Assembly: GCF_003255815.1 (NCBI RefSeq)
Contig: NC_037689.1
Location: 147,793,194 to 147,857,193 of the forward strand
Origin: Theropithecus gelada
Taxonomy: Eukaryota > Chordata > Mammalia > Primates > Cercopithecidae
DNA: 64,000 bases
Direction: 5' to 3'
The notes below the pieces were generated by a model. It was given only the letters and a program-made list of their open reading frames with translations, searched no databases and had not been told where the DNA came from. A program made the translations under genes and the position numbers. This document shows positions 10,993 to 21,251 of this stretch, piece by piece. Within the stretch, counting starts at the first letter, position 1. Each line of letters starts with the position of its first letter.

Positions 10993-11912
10993 GTTAATGG
11001 GAGAAAATATTTGCAAATTACGTATTTGATAGGGGACTTGTATCCGGAATAAAGAACTCTTACAACTCAGCAATAAAAAGACACATGACCCAATTAAAAA
11101 TAGGCAAAATATCTGAATGATCATCTCTCCAAAGAAGATATATACATGGCCAATGAGCACATGAAAAGGTAGTCAATATCACTAATTACTTGGGAAATGC
11201 AAAAGTAAATCAAAACCACAATGAGATAACACTTCACACCCACTAAGATGGCTATAATTTTAAAAAAGGAAAATAACAAGTGTTGTGAAAATGTGAAGAA
11301 TTTGAAACCCTCATATACTGCTGGTGGAAATGTAAAATGATGCAGTCACATTGGAAAACAGTCTGACAGTTCCTCAAGAAGTTAAACATGGACTTTATCA
11401 TATGACCCAGAAATTCCATTCCTAGGTATATAGCCAAAAGAATTGGGAATACAACCATGCATAAATGTGTATGCAAATGTTCACAACAGTGTTATGCATA
11501 ACAACAAAAAATTTTCCAATAGATGAGTAGGTTAACAAAATAATATGTCTATATGATAGAATATTATTCAGCCATAAAAAGAATTAAGTACAGATGCATG
11601 CTACAAAATGGATGATCGTAAAATATATTTAATAAAAGAAGCCAGTAACAATGATTACCTATTGTATGGTTCCATTTATATGAAATGTACACAATAGGCA
11701 AATCCATAGAGATGGAAAGCAGATTAGTGGCTAGAGGAGAGGAAATGGGGAATGTCTGCTAATGGGTATAAGGGTTTCTCTTGGGGGTGATGGAAATGTT
11801 CTAGAATATAGTGATTGTACAACTTTATTAATATACTAAAACTTGTACACTTTCGAAGGTAAATGTTGTGATATGTGAATTATATCTAAATTTTAAAAAA
11901 TACCAATAGCAA
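10993..11912 (+). mobile_element. L1M LINE 3' end (ORF2 tail and 3' UTR)
   Basis: The sequence follows the end of L1 ORF2 and its 3' UTR. It has 'gggagaaaatatttgcaaat', 'cagcaataaaaagacacatg', 'catatactgctggtggaaat', 'gacccagaaattccattcct', 'aatattattcagccataaaa', then the L1M-type UTR ('gagatggaaagcagattagt', 'gtgatggaaatgttctagaa', 'gtgaattatatctaaatttt'). It is 5'-truncated and full of stops and indels. The subfamily is probably L1MA/MB. Confidence 0.9.
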
Positions 11913-12194
11913 AGTGAAAAAAATGAGTAAGGGCTCCTGACTGCCTATCAAATAAATGCATGTTTGGTGTTAGCTTTGGAGAGATCCAGGAATCTGCACC
12001 CTTTGGCCTCCCTCTGTGCTTTTCTGACTTCTAAACCTTGCTTTCTAAGGCCTCCTTGATCTTGATCTCTATGATAAACTGGGAGTGGGGACAGGCATAA
12101 CATACAGGACTAGGCCTCAATTCTATACTCTCAAAGACGCACAGTGCTGAAGGAAAAGTCTGTAAAGAACTCTGGAGAGGCTGCCTAATTTCAT
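11913..12194. other. Unassigned spacer
   Basis: Unique-looking sequence between the L1M tail and the MIR cluster. Confidence 0.4.
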
Positions 12195-12430
12195 AGTTAA
12201 GAATATGTGTTCTGGAGTCTGGGATTGGAATTCTGGCTTTCCACTTCATGGCTGTCACCTTAAAGGTGACTTGGGCAAGTCACCTAACGTCTCTGAGTTG
12301 CCACATCCTTTTGTATAAAATCAGCCTAATCCCAGCACCCATCTCCCCAGTATCATTGTGAGGCTTAAACACATATAAAACCCTTCATACGCCCAGTGCC
12401 TGACATGATTAGCACTTTAGAAATGGTCTC
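12195..12430 (+). mobile_element. MIR SINE, near full length
   Basis: It shows 'ttctggagtctgggattgga' (MIR tRNA-like head), 'gacttgggcaagtcacctaa' (core), 'tgtataaaatcagcctaat' and the tail 'cccagtgcctgacatgatta'. This is one of the better MIR copies in the window. Confidence 0.75.
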
Positions 12431-12464
12431 CTCCAGCTGACTGACCTGGGAGGATGGTACCACA

Positions 12465-12600
12465 GTGGGCAGAAAACCAGAGTGCTTGATTCAGGAGGTT
12501 CTAGTCCTTCCTCTGTTGCTTACTAGTTGTGACCTTGGGCAATCACCTCCCCTCACTGCTCCTCAGTTTCTTCATCTGTAAAATGGATCACTCAGCCTGC
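12465..12600 (+). mobile_element. MIR SINE fragment
   Basis: The core 'tgaccttgggcaatcacctc' and 'ctcagtttcttcatctgtaa' followed by 'aatgg' matches MIR. It lies directly downstream of the previous MIR in the same orientation. Confidence 0.75.
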
Positions 12601-12835
12601 TTTTCACCAATGCCAGCCTGCCTCTGGAACTTTGTTAATGAGGAAAAAGAGCTTGCCTGGCTTTGGTAAAGGGGGTTTCTGTTTCAAGAGAACTAGAATC
12701 CATATGCCTAAAAGTGGTACCTCCTGGGCCAGAATCTGATCTTTTCTAGCTACAGTCTGTCCAGTGAAGTCTGGCATGTCTGAAATGCCCAAGTAAGGGC
12801 TCTCTTACCCAAGGAAGCTCTCTTATCTGTGGTCT
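12601..12835. other. Unassigned sequence between MIR pieces
   Basis: About 235 bases of unique-looking sequence separate the MIR at 12465-12600 from an MIR-like tail at 12836. It could be an unrecognised insertion or genuine spacer. Confidence 0.4.
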
Positions 12836-12928
12836 TGGGCATGATCTCGGCTTGCTTATCTGTTTGGAGTGGAGCCTGGGCTAGATGGTGTCTAGGGTCC
12901 TTCTAGCTCAGACTTCAGTAATTCTGCT
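12836..12928 (+). mobile_element. MIR-family 3' tail fragment
   Basis: 'gggctagatggtgtctaggg' and 'tccttctagctcagacttca' resemble the extended MIRb/MIR3 tail (ctagatgatctctaaggtcccttccagctctgacattc). It may be the displaced end of the MIR at 12465. Confidence 0.5.
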
Positions 12929-13264
12929 CTGGTGAGCCCCCATTCCTTACTGTCTCTGCTCTTCTGGATGGGAAGAGCAGACCAAACGAACGGCCAAGCT
13001 TCTCCGTTGCAGCCTTGTTGCTTGTTTTTGTTTCTAATCTGTGACGAGGAGCACACTTATGTACCTCTCATCTGGGCATCACCACTTTTCCCAGCCCTTA
13101 AAGTATTGAAACTGCTACACTATTGTAGAAGAGTGCTTGGGGCCCTGTTCTAAGTGCTTTCAGAAAAAAGTGGTCCCTAGATGAAGTGAGTGTTGTGGGA
13201 GGTTGACCTAAATATGATTTGATTTGTGAGTCCCTCCTTCTTGCCTGCAGGCAGGTCCAAATAG

Positions 13265-13800
13265 AGCTCTTTCTTTAAAATGGTTTATTGTGGTAAAACA
13301 TACATAACATTTTACTATTAGAATGGTGCAAGTCATTGTGATTTTTGTAATTACTTTCAAATGGCAAAAACCACAATTACTTTTGCACCAACCTAATATT
13401 TTAGCCATTTTTTTTTAGCGTACAGATCAGTGGCATAAGTGCCTTCACGTTATTGTGCAACCATCACCACCATCCTTCACCAGAAATCTTCATCTTTCCA
13501 AACCGAAATTCTGTCCCCATTAAACACTAACTCCCCATCCCCCGTTCCCCAGCCCATGGCACCCATGATTCTACTTTCTGTCTCTGTGAATTTGACAACT
13601 CTTTGGACCTCCTATGAGTGAAATCACACAGGATTTATCCCTTTGTGACTGGCTCATTTCATTTAGCATAATGTCCTCAAGCATCATCCATGGTGTAGCA
13701 TGTGTCAGGAATGTCCTTCATTTTTAAGACTGAATAATATTCCATGTATGGATACACCACATTTTGTTTATCTAGTTATCTGTTGATGGACATTTGGCTC
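13265..13800 (-). mobile_element. L1M LINE 3' end, split by MADE1
   Basis: Reverse complement of an L1 tail. It reads 'tattgtggtaaaacatacat' at 13287, then 'agatcagtggcataagtgcc', 'gtgcaaccatcaccaccatc', 'tctgtccccattaaacacta', 'tttgtgactggctcatttca' and 'ctgttgatggacatttggct' near 13800. A 79-bp MADE1 has inserted after 13317. The copy is 5'-truncated and non-coding. Confidence 0.9.
13318..13396 (+). mobile_element. MADE1 mariner-derived MITE (mir-548-type hairpin)
   Basis: A 79-base near-palindrome. The 3' arm has the exact 'ttttgcaccaacctaa' terminal repeat. The 5' arm, starting 'ttagaatggtgcaa', carries a few mismatches. It is flanked by the TA duplication expected for mariner (13316-13317 and 13397-13398). 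MADE1 elements are the established source of the primate mir-548 microRNA family, and the transcript would fold into a long hairpin. Arm mismatches and lack of expression data leave any microRNA role open. Confidence 0.92.
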
Positions 13801-15989
13801 TCCTCTGGAGCCTTCCCAAGTGAGGCTTTTTTATATAAGGAGTCTGGCGGTGGGGGGAGAGGGAGCAGGTATAGGTAAGAGAAGAGAGGGAAGTGGGGCA
13901 CCAGCCTACCCAAGCGCTCATCTCCCTTTCCCTGCCTGTCACCCCTGTTCTGAAGCTTTGCTTTTGCTGAGGAGGAAGGAAGCAGAGAGGCTCTTGGGAA
14001 AGAAGGATGGTGGGCTAAGAAGTCAGAAGCCCTTCACATCTTTCTCTCCAACCAGGCAGCAGCAACTTCCTCTGAGAGTCTTATTGAAAGATAGCTGCTG
14101 TGCTCCTCCCCATCCTAGAAGCGATTCCATGAAAACTCACCCTTCAAACCTTGATCTGGGAAGCTTTGAGAAGAGTGATTTGCCTGCTAATCACAGAGCA
14201 ACTTGGTGGGGACAGGAAGGCTTCCACGTGCATGTCTTTGCAAAGGTCTTTAGTGCTTAGCAAGGTGATACTGAGGCAGGAATGATGAGAACAATGGTTC
14301 CCAGTGTCAGTGCATGTTAAGTAGAATCGCAGCCATTACAAAATATGCAGTGGACTTTGAAAGTGACACCCATTGACCAAGTCGGAAATAGCCAATTATA
14401 TGTCAGCTTTTGTTCAAACACAACCTCCTTGCAAACTATTTGCCCAGGATCTTGAATGCATACATGTTTGTGGAGTTATAAAATTCCCCTCACTTTGAAT
14501 CTCCCTGTCCCTGTTCAGCACAATGCCCTGGCTACCATATTCACGTCCCCAGTTGAGGGGTCTTCTGAAGCATTTGCGGACAATCCCCAAGTGAAACAAA
14601 TATTCTGTCACCAGGCTGTCATGTGTCCCTGTGGTCTCTTTTCCCGCATTGAAAACAGATGGAGAAATGGTGACTCAAAGGACCCAGGGTTACAACCCAT
14701 GTTTTCATAAAGCACGATTATTCAACCTCCAATATTTCAGTTCATGAACTGTGAGTGGCATGAGCATTCACTGGATACGTTCAAATCCAGACTTGAACTG
14801 ATCATTTTCTGATAAAACCATTAGTGTTGAGAGCTCTTTTAGCTCTCAGAGCCCCCACATGGAGTTCCTCAGGTTAATCATACTTGAAAAAAAGGGTCCA
14901 AGACACAGATTTGGCAAATCTGGGCTGGGCATTGCTTCTGTGGAAAAAAAGAAAAAAGAAAGAAAAATGTTTCTTCAGAGGAAGTGATCAACATGCCCAT
15001 CAACTACTCCCATGGCTGTGGTCTAGATGCTTCTGTCTCCTACAGGGAAGGTCTAGAAGTGGGGAGATGCACTAAGGGCCAGAGAGCAGAAATCCAGGTC
15101 TCAGAGTGTGCTCTGTGAGGAAGTGGACCATTTAATTCAGTATCATTTCCTGAGACCCTCAGGAAATGGGCCCAGCACCGTGTTGGAGACTGTGGGAGAC
15201 AGAACCACCATGATATACTGAATGGAGATTGGAAAATAGTCACTCCAATGCCGTAATAGGCCCCAGACAGCCCAAAGATGGTGAAAGGACACCTGAATAT
15301 TTGATTCAGGCATGCCATTTGAGGCAATCCACTTTAATTGTTTCTAGCCCAATGCCAGCACAGGACAGGGCTGACTGGCATGACTGGGGCCTGCTGTTGG
15401 AAGTCTCCTCTGGAGACAAGGGAGCCAGCCCCACCCCATGCCTTACCTCTCCCTGACACCATGCCTCCTGCCCAGGACCGTTTTTATGAACACCCTAGGA
15501 GCAGGAAATGAGATGGCATGAGACAACAATTCTACAAAGTGGTCTTTTTCTCCTGGCCACTCTCTAGAGAGGCTGGCAGGGTGAGGGGAGAGAAAATGCA
15601 ATTTCAATTGCTCCTGAGAGTCATGTAAGAAATTTAAGACTATTGGGAAGGGCTGGGGAGGAGGCTACTGGTTGAATGGTCGAGGCAGGGAAGGGGGTCC
15701 TTAAATGGAGCAAAAACCACCCTGTTAGGCTAAAATGTAAATACTAACCTTTGCATTAATAAACACTCAATGAAATGAATAATTTAGTCCAGTGGTGCCT
15801 TTTGTTTTAATCCTGAGTGGAAAGACTGTGGCAGCTCTTACCAAATGGCCCCCAGTGACTTCCTCTGTGGCCAGGACATGCCCCAAATGGTGGACTCTGC
15901 CCCCACCCAAGACTGCTGTATTCCCAATTAACACTTTTCAAAATGAAATTTAGGGTGCTTTTCTTCCTTCTTCCTAATGAGGTTTCTTC
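13801..15989. other. Unassigned mostly unique sequence
   Basis: No gene or confidently named repeat. A purine-rich tract lies at 14941-14967. Weak L2-like wording ('gggcccagcaccgtgttgga') appears at 15168-15188. A frame of 146 codons at 13820-14260 has no recognisable domain or start context. The palindrome at 15145 is listed separately. Confidence 0.4.
15145..15167. repeat. Perfect 10-bp inverted repeat, 3-bp spacer
   Basis: ATTTCCTGAG at 15145-15154 is mirrored by CTCAGGAAAT at 15158-15167 with 'acc' between. The arms contain inverted TTCC/GGAA cores of the type bound by ETS or STAT proteins. No function is demonstrated. Confidence 0.85.
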
Positions 15990-16106
15990 CTTCCCTGCTG
16001 TCTCGCTACAAAGCTTGATTCCGTCTGAGTGTGTTCATATGGTGCTCTAGTGCGTTATCTGACCTTGATTGGTGTTTGGGGAGCCGGTTAAATAGATTAC
16101 ATGGGG

Positions 16107-16120
16107 GTTACCTTGGCAAC
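16107..16120. promoter_or_regulatory. RFX X-box motif
   Basis: GTTACCTTGGCAAC fits the palindromic X-box GTNRCC-N2-RGYAAC at every defined position. RFX-family winged-helix factors bind such sites, for example in ciliary-gene and MHC class II promoters. Binding here is inferred only from the motif. Confidence 0.55.
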
Positions 16121-16196
16121 TGTCTTCACTGATTTAGCAATGCGGTTCATTCTTGGACACAGGACTCTCGGCAACTCTGCGATCCCACTGCTGTGC

Positions 16197-16209
16197 GTTA
16201 ATCATTAAC
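16197..16209. promoter_or_regulatory. HNF1 palindrome
   Basis: GTTAATCATTAAC is an exact match to the HNF1A/HNF1B consensus GTTAATNATTAAC. A perfect 13-base match is uncommon by chance. It lies 77 bases downstream of the X-box. Confidence 0.55.
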
Positions 16210-16260
16210 ACCAAGTTGGACATCGGCTCTGCCAGGCAGCAGCCAGGAGCAAGGCTGGGG

Positions 16261-17214
16261 ATTAGCTGGACAGAGCCTGCCTTGAAGTCTTTTTAGCTAT
16301 GACTGAGGAGGTCACCACATGGATCCCTAAGTGTGGGGCCACAGAAGAAGGCGATGGCAAGGCTCCATCCTGAGGTCTGTCTGTCCCTTTTCCCATAGTG
16401 TTAAAAGGAGTTGAGAGATCACTTGGCTTGGTCCATTGGGTTACAGATGGGCTTGCTGTGGGGATGCTATGCTCTTCTTCCCTCAGCTGGCAGATCATCA
16501 GAATTCAAGTCAAGCTCATCCTTGTCTGGGGCTCCAGAGCTGCATCTACCTGGGAAAAATCAGGTTTCAGGGCCAGAGGCACCCACTTCTCCCCTGGAGT
16601 GTGCATCAGGGAAGTGGTCTTAGGCAGAAAGCACCTAGAGAATTAGCTCACCATGCCCATAGGCCAAGCTGACAAATGTCAGGTGACAAGGGACAACTGG
16701 AGACTTACACTGCTCCACTGTCTCTGCCTCTGTGGCTGTAGGGCATTCCTTGTTTACCCAGTGCTAACAAGAAAACAAGAAGGTTCTGCCTAATAAACCG
16801 ACATACCCAGGTCTAAAGTATTTCATGGTTTGCAAAACATGTCCATGTCCACTTTATCCTTGACTGTTCCAACAACCCAGGGAGAGAAGGAAGCAGGGAA
16901 CCAATCATCTTTCCATTTGGTTAGTGAGGCCAAGAGAGGTTATCTCTCTGACTGTGCACTTTCTGTACATGCACTCACGTTGCATTATGAAGAGTTCATG
17001 CCTCAATATTACCAAGAACTGGAAACAGGCTGCAAGGAGGACATGTAAGCAGACAAATAGCCTCCCCAGTCTTGAAGTTTGTGACTATCCAAGCTGGAAG
17101 AACTGCTTGTGTCAGAAGGGGGTGAGGTAGATTGGGTGCATTTTAAGGAAGAGCGTGCATTGCTTTTACGAACCTCACTCACATGCACACTGCTCCCAAC
17201 CCCTGTGCTATGGG
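16261..17214. other. Unassigned unique-looking sequence
   Basis: No gene or repeat recognised. Three overlapping frames at about 16400-16670 are unsupported. Confidence 0.4.
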
Positions 17215-17370
17215 TAAAGAGTGTGGGCTTTAATGCCAGGCAGAGCTGAATTCACACCCTGACTTGGCTATTGTTTCCTCCCTGCAAATCAGTTTCCTGG
17301 GATAATAGCTACTTTCTTGGGTTGTTACAAAGAATGGAGTTAAGGTATGCTACATTCTTTTATCATGTAG
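17215..17370 (+). mobile_element. MIR SINE fragment
   Basis: 'aagagtgtgggctttaatgc', 'gctgaattcacaccctgact' and 'tttcctgggataatagctac' followed by 'gggttgttac' preserve the MIR order of head, core and 3' part. Confidence 0.65.
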
Positions 17371-17387
17371 GTAATGGAATGCTCTTA

Positions 17388-17890
17388 AACTTTTTTAAAG
17401 CAAAAGTAGCATTAGATCTGTGTTTTAAGAGGATACAATTTCTACAAAGAGGATAGAATGGGAGGTGGGGAGATCTAGCAATAATCCAGGCAAAAATGAT
17501 GATGACTTGGAGTGGCGTGGTAGCAGTGGAGGCGGGGAGAAGTGGGTAGATTCTGGGCATATCTGGACCATAGACTGGAAAATGCCAAATGAGGGAAGAA
17601 GAGGAGTCAACAATGGCTTTCACCTTTCTGACCTGACCCACTGGGTGGCTAGTGTGTTTTTATCTCATGCTAAGGTAGGGAGCAGTGGGAAAGAGACGGG
17701 CCTAAGGAAGGGGAAGGGAGATGATGGGTTCAATTTGGGATAACTGGGTTTGAGGAATCTGTGGAGCATCCAGAGAAGATGACTAGGGGATGACTGGTCA
17801 TATACACCTAGATGCTTAGAGCTGGAGATAAGGATGTGACGGCCATCAAGGAGTAGAGAAATGCTCATTGAAACCATAGGACTGGATGCA
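17388..17890 (-). repeat. Ancient interspersed repeat, copy 1 (L2-like, family uncertain)
   Basis: Phrases such as 'agcaataatccaggcaaaaa' (about 17475), 'gtggtagcagtggaggcggg' (17518), 'aggagtcaacaatggctttc' and 'actgggtggctagtgtgttt' match a common old repeat whose flank overlaps the L2 3' region in antisense. I recognise the wording but not the family name with certainty. Similar phrases recur just downstream. Confidence 0.5.
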
Positions 17891-18420
17891 GGTGCTCAGG
17901 AAGAATGAGAGTAGTGGAAAGCCCCAGAAGAGTGTTAAGCCAGGGAGTAACACGATTGCATGTTCAGTTTAGAATGGTCATGTCATGAAACATGGACAAT
18001 GGATTGCAAGGAGGGAGACCACTGACAGGCTACCAGTCAGGAGTTTATTTTAAGCCAGAAATGAGGGGATGGCCTGGACTACTGCAGAGGCAGGAGGCCT
18101 GGAAAGCAAGAGACAGATACCAGACATGGAGAAGCAGAATGGACAGTACTTACTGACTGCTTGGCTGTGAGAAATGAGGGAGAGGGAAAAGTCAAGGATG
18201 GCTTGGGTAACAGGCCAGATAAGGGGCCATTAACTGAGATGATGAGCAGTGAATGTGGTACAGGTCTCAGGGAGCCTTGCTAAGTGAGAGGTGCTTGTGG
18301 AATCTCCTGGAGGACATGTCCAGTAGCCAACTCCCAGTGCCAAGGAGAGGAAGTAGATGGTAGGTAGAGGGCAGTCTGTCAGCACCATCATCCGTCCTCA
18401 GGTGGGGACCAGTGAAGTGC
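17891..18420 (-). repeat. Ancient interspersed repeat, copy 2 (partial)
   Basis: 'agccagggagtaacacgatt', 'ggatggcctggactactgca', 'gtcaaggatggcttgggtaa' and 'acatgtccagtagccaactc' reproduce the order of phrases of the block at 17388-17890 plus flanking parts, in the same direction. This looks like a diverged tandem duplication or two neighbouring insertions. Confidence 0.4.
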
Positions 18421-18599
18421 TACAAAGAGAGAGGACTGCCCCATAGCAGGTGTTGGCAGCATTCAGCCCATGGGCCAGAGAATCTCTCCAGTGACCCAGA
18501 AAGTTCCACCATTTGAAAACCCCAGTTTTCCTCATGAGGAGGTGATATTGGTGGGATGCATATATTCATTCCTGGGCAAAGGCCAAGTGAATTGGCGAG

Positions 18600-20492
18600 T
18601 GATATGGTTGGGCTGTGCCCCCATCCAAATGTGCTGCTGTAAAGATACCCAAAAATGTGGAAGCGATTTTGGAGCTGGGTAAAAGGCAGATGTTGGAACA
18701 GTTCAGAGGTCTCAAAATACGACACGAAAGTGTGGGAAAGTTTGGAATTTCCTAGATACTTGTTGAATGGCTTTGACCAAAATGCTGATGGTGATATGGA
18801 CAATGAAGTCCAGGTTGAGGTGGTCTCTGATGGAGATGAGAAACTCGCTGGGAACTGGAGTACAGGTCACTCTTGTTATGTAAAGAGACTGGCAGCATTC
18901 TATCCCTGCCCTAGATGTCTGTGGAACTTCTAACTTGAGAGACATGATTTAGGATATCTGGCGGAAGAAATTTCTAAGGGGCAAAGTGTTCAAGAGGAAG
19001 CAGAGCATAAGAGTTTGAAAAATTTGCAGTCTGACCATGCAGAAAAGAAAAAAAAAACAAAACATTTTTGGGGGGAGAAATTCAAGCCAACTGCAGAAAT
19101 TTGCATAAGTAACAAGGAGCCAAATGCTAACAGCCAAGACAATGGGAAAAATGTCTCCAGGGCATGTCAGAGACTTTAGCGGCAGCACCTCCCATCACAG
19201 GTCCTAAGGCCTAGGAGGGAAAAATAATTTCCTGGGTCAGGTCCAGGGACCCCCTGCTGTGTGCAGCCTCTGGCCTTCGTGCCCTGCATCCCAGCCACTC
19301 ATGGTTGAAAGGGACCAAGGTACAGCTCCAGCTGTGGCTTCAGGAGGTGCAAGCCCCAAGCCTTGGCAGCTTCCACGTGGTGTTGAGCCTGCAGGTGCAC
19401 AGAAGTCAAGAACTGAGGTTTGGAAACCTACATTTAGATTTCAGGGGATGTATAGAAACACCTGAATGCCCAGGCAAAAGTTTGCTGCAGGGGCAGAGCC
19501 CTCATGGAGAACCTCTGCTAGGGCAGTATGGAAGGGAAATGTGGGGTCAGAGCTTCCACACAGAGTCTTCGATGGGACATGGCCTAGTGGAGCTGTGAGA
19601 AGACAGCCACCATATTCTAGACCCCAGAAAGGTAGCTCCACTGACAGCTTGCACCATGCACCTGGAAGAGTCGCAGACAGTGCCAGCCCATGAAAGCTGC
19701 TGGGAGGGGGGCTGTACCCTGCAAAGCCACGGGGCAGAGCTGCCCAAGACCATGGGAACCCACCTCTTCATCAGTGTGACCTGGATGTGAGACATGGGGT
19801 CAAAGGAGATAATTTTGGAGCTTTAAGATTTATTTACGCCTCGTTGGAATTTGAACTTGCATAGGGCCAGTAGCCCCTTTGTTTTGGCCAATTTTTCCCA
19901 TGGAATGCCTATACCCAATACCTATATCCCCATTGTTTCTAGGAAGTAACTAGCTTGCTTTTGATTTTACAGGCTCATAGGCGGAAGGGGCCTGCATTTT
20001 CTTAGATGAGACTTTGGACTGTGGACTTTTGAGTTAATGCTAAAATGAGTTAAGACTTTGGGAAACTGTTGGGAAGGCATGATTGGTTTCAAAATGTGAA
20101 CGCATGAGATTTGGGAGGGGCTGGGGCGGAATGATATGGTTTGGCTCTGTCCCCCAGCCAAATCTCACCCTGAATTGTAATAATTCCCACATGTCAAGGG
20201 CGGGGACAGGTGGAGATAATTGAATTACAGGGATGGGCAGTTTCTCTCATACTGTTCTTGTGGTAGGGAAGAAGTCTCACAAGATCTGATGGTTATATAA
20301 ATGGGAGTTCCCCTGCACAAGCTCTCTTACCTGCCACCATGTAGGACATGACTTTGCTCCTCATTTGCCTTCCGCCATGATTGTGAGGCCTCCCTAGCCA
20401 TGTGGAACCGTGAGTCAATTAAACCTCTTTCCTTTATAAATTACCCAGTCTTGGGTATGTCTTTATTACCAGCATGAGAATAGACTAGAACA
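18600..20492 (+). mobile_element. THE1 (ERVL-MaLR) element, 5' LTR nearly lost
   Basis: The element begins with about the first 30 bases of a THE1 LTR (from 18600). It jumps directly into THE1 internal sequence ('gagctttaagatttatttac' near 19819, 'ggctcataggcggaaggggc' near 19972, 'gtggacttttgagttaatgc' near 20020) and ends in a full 3' LTR. Flanking pentamers gcgag (18595-18599) and gtggg (20493-20497) could be a decayed 5-bp TSD. THE1 is a primate-specific MaLR retrotransposon without a functional envelope. The internal frames are broken. Confidence 0.9.
20131..20492 (+). mobile_element. THE1 3' LTR
   Basis: Complete LTR, from 'tgatatggtttggctctgtc' (20131) to 'agcatgagaatagactagaa' plus 'ca' (20492). 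It contains 'ttatataaatgggagttccc' and the terminal 'gagtcaattaaacctctttc', 'tttataaattacccagtctt' block. THE1 LTRs can act as promoters in primates; that is established for the family, not for this copy. Confidence 0.92.
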
Positions 20493-20889
20493 GTGGGTCA
20501 TTTACCAAAAATTCAGCTGTGAGGTCCACAGTGTTCTGCTTTAGGTGATGTGGGGAAAGGACAAGGAAACTGAACATTTGAGTCCCGCACCCCTCCAGAA
20601 GTATGATCCAGTATGATCAGAGACAATTGTTCCAAACATCAAGTGTGTTCTGAGGCCTCCATGGTTGAGGTAGCTTGTGTTAGCTCCCCACAATATTCAT
20701 ATTTTAAATATTGGAACAACCAGCAAGTGTCACAAAAGTTTGGTTGGCAAGAGAGTGATGCGATTTGCCACCTACAAATGTGGGCAAGCTTAAGAAATGG
20801 CAGCAAGAGGTGTTGAGGGCACCCAGTGAGGAGCTGGGGAGAAGGGAAGAAGGTGCAAGGTGCTCCCATGTTTTCTAAGCACTTCCCTG
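20493..20889. other. Unassigned spacer
   Basis: Unique-looking sequence. A short direct repeat (agtatgatc twice at about 20601-20620) is visible. No gene is recognised. Confidence 0.4.
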
Positions 20890-20900
20890 GCCATTGGCTC

Positions 20901-21043
20901 TTTTTTCCTTTCTTTTTTTTTTTTTTGAGATGGGGGTCTTGCTATGTTTCCTGAGTTGGTCTCAAATCCTTGGACACAAGTGGTCCTTCCACTTCAGCCG
21001 CCCAAGTAGCTGGAATTACAAGCATGTGCCACCACACCTGGCT
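20901..21043 (-). mobile_element. Free Alu monomer (FLAM/FRAM-like)
   Basis: An old, single-arm Alu-related SINE in reverse: T-run at 20913-20926, 'gagatgggggtcttgctatg', then 'aagtagctggaattacaagc' and 'ccaccacacctggct'. It is about 140 bases, half a normal Alu. It is bounded by 'gccattggctctttt' (20890-20904) and 'gccaatggctttttt' (21044-21058), a plausible decayed TSD. Confidence 0.75.
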
Positions 21044-21050
21044 GCCAATG

Positions 21051-21220
21051 GCTTTTTTATTTTTTTATTTTTTGAGATGGAGTTTCACTCTGTTGCCCAT
21101 TCTAGAGTGTAGTGGCGCAATCTCGGCCCATTACAACCTCCACCTCCCGGGTTAAAGAGATTCTCCTGCTTCAGCCTCCTAAGGAGCTGGGATTACAGGC
21201 ATGCACCACCACATCTGGCT

Positions 21221-21251
<31 letters not shown>

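Larger units (their letters stand above)
15990..16260. promoter_or_regulatory. Candidate enhancer or promoter (RFX X-box, CCAAT, HNF1)
   Basis: A repeat-free block of about 270 bases that retains roughly nine CpGs, clearly more than its surroundings. It contains a GATA-like TTATCT (16055-16060), an inverted CCAAT box (ATTGG, 16068-16072), an exact RFX X-box (16107-16120) and an exact HNF1 palindrome (16197-16209). CpG retention and clustered full-length motifs are typical of conserved regulatory DNA. The target gene is unknown because no gene is visible in the window. Confidence 0.45.

Noticed and set aside
13318..13396. Strong palindrome read as a bacterial-type terminator
   Set aside because: It is the MADE1 terminal inverted repeat structure with TA duplications.
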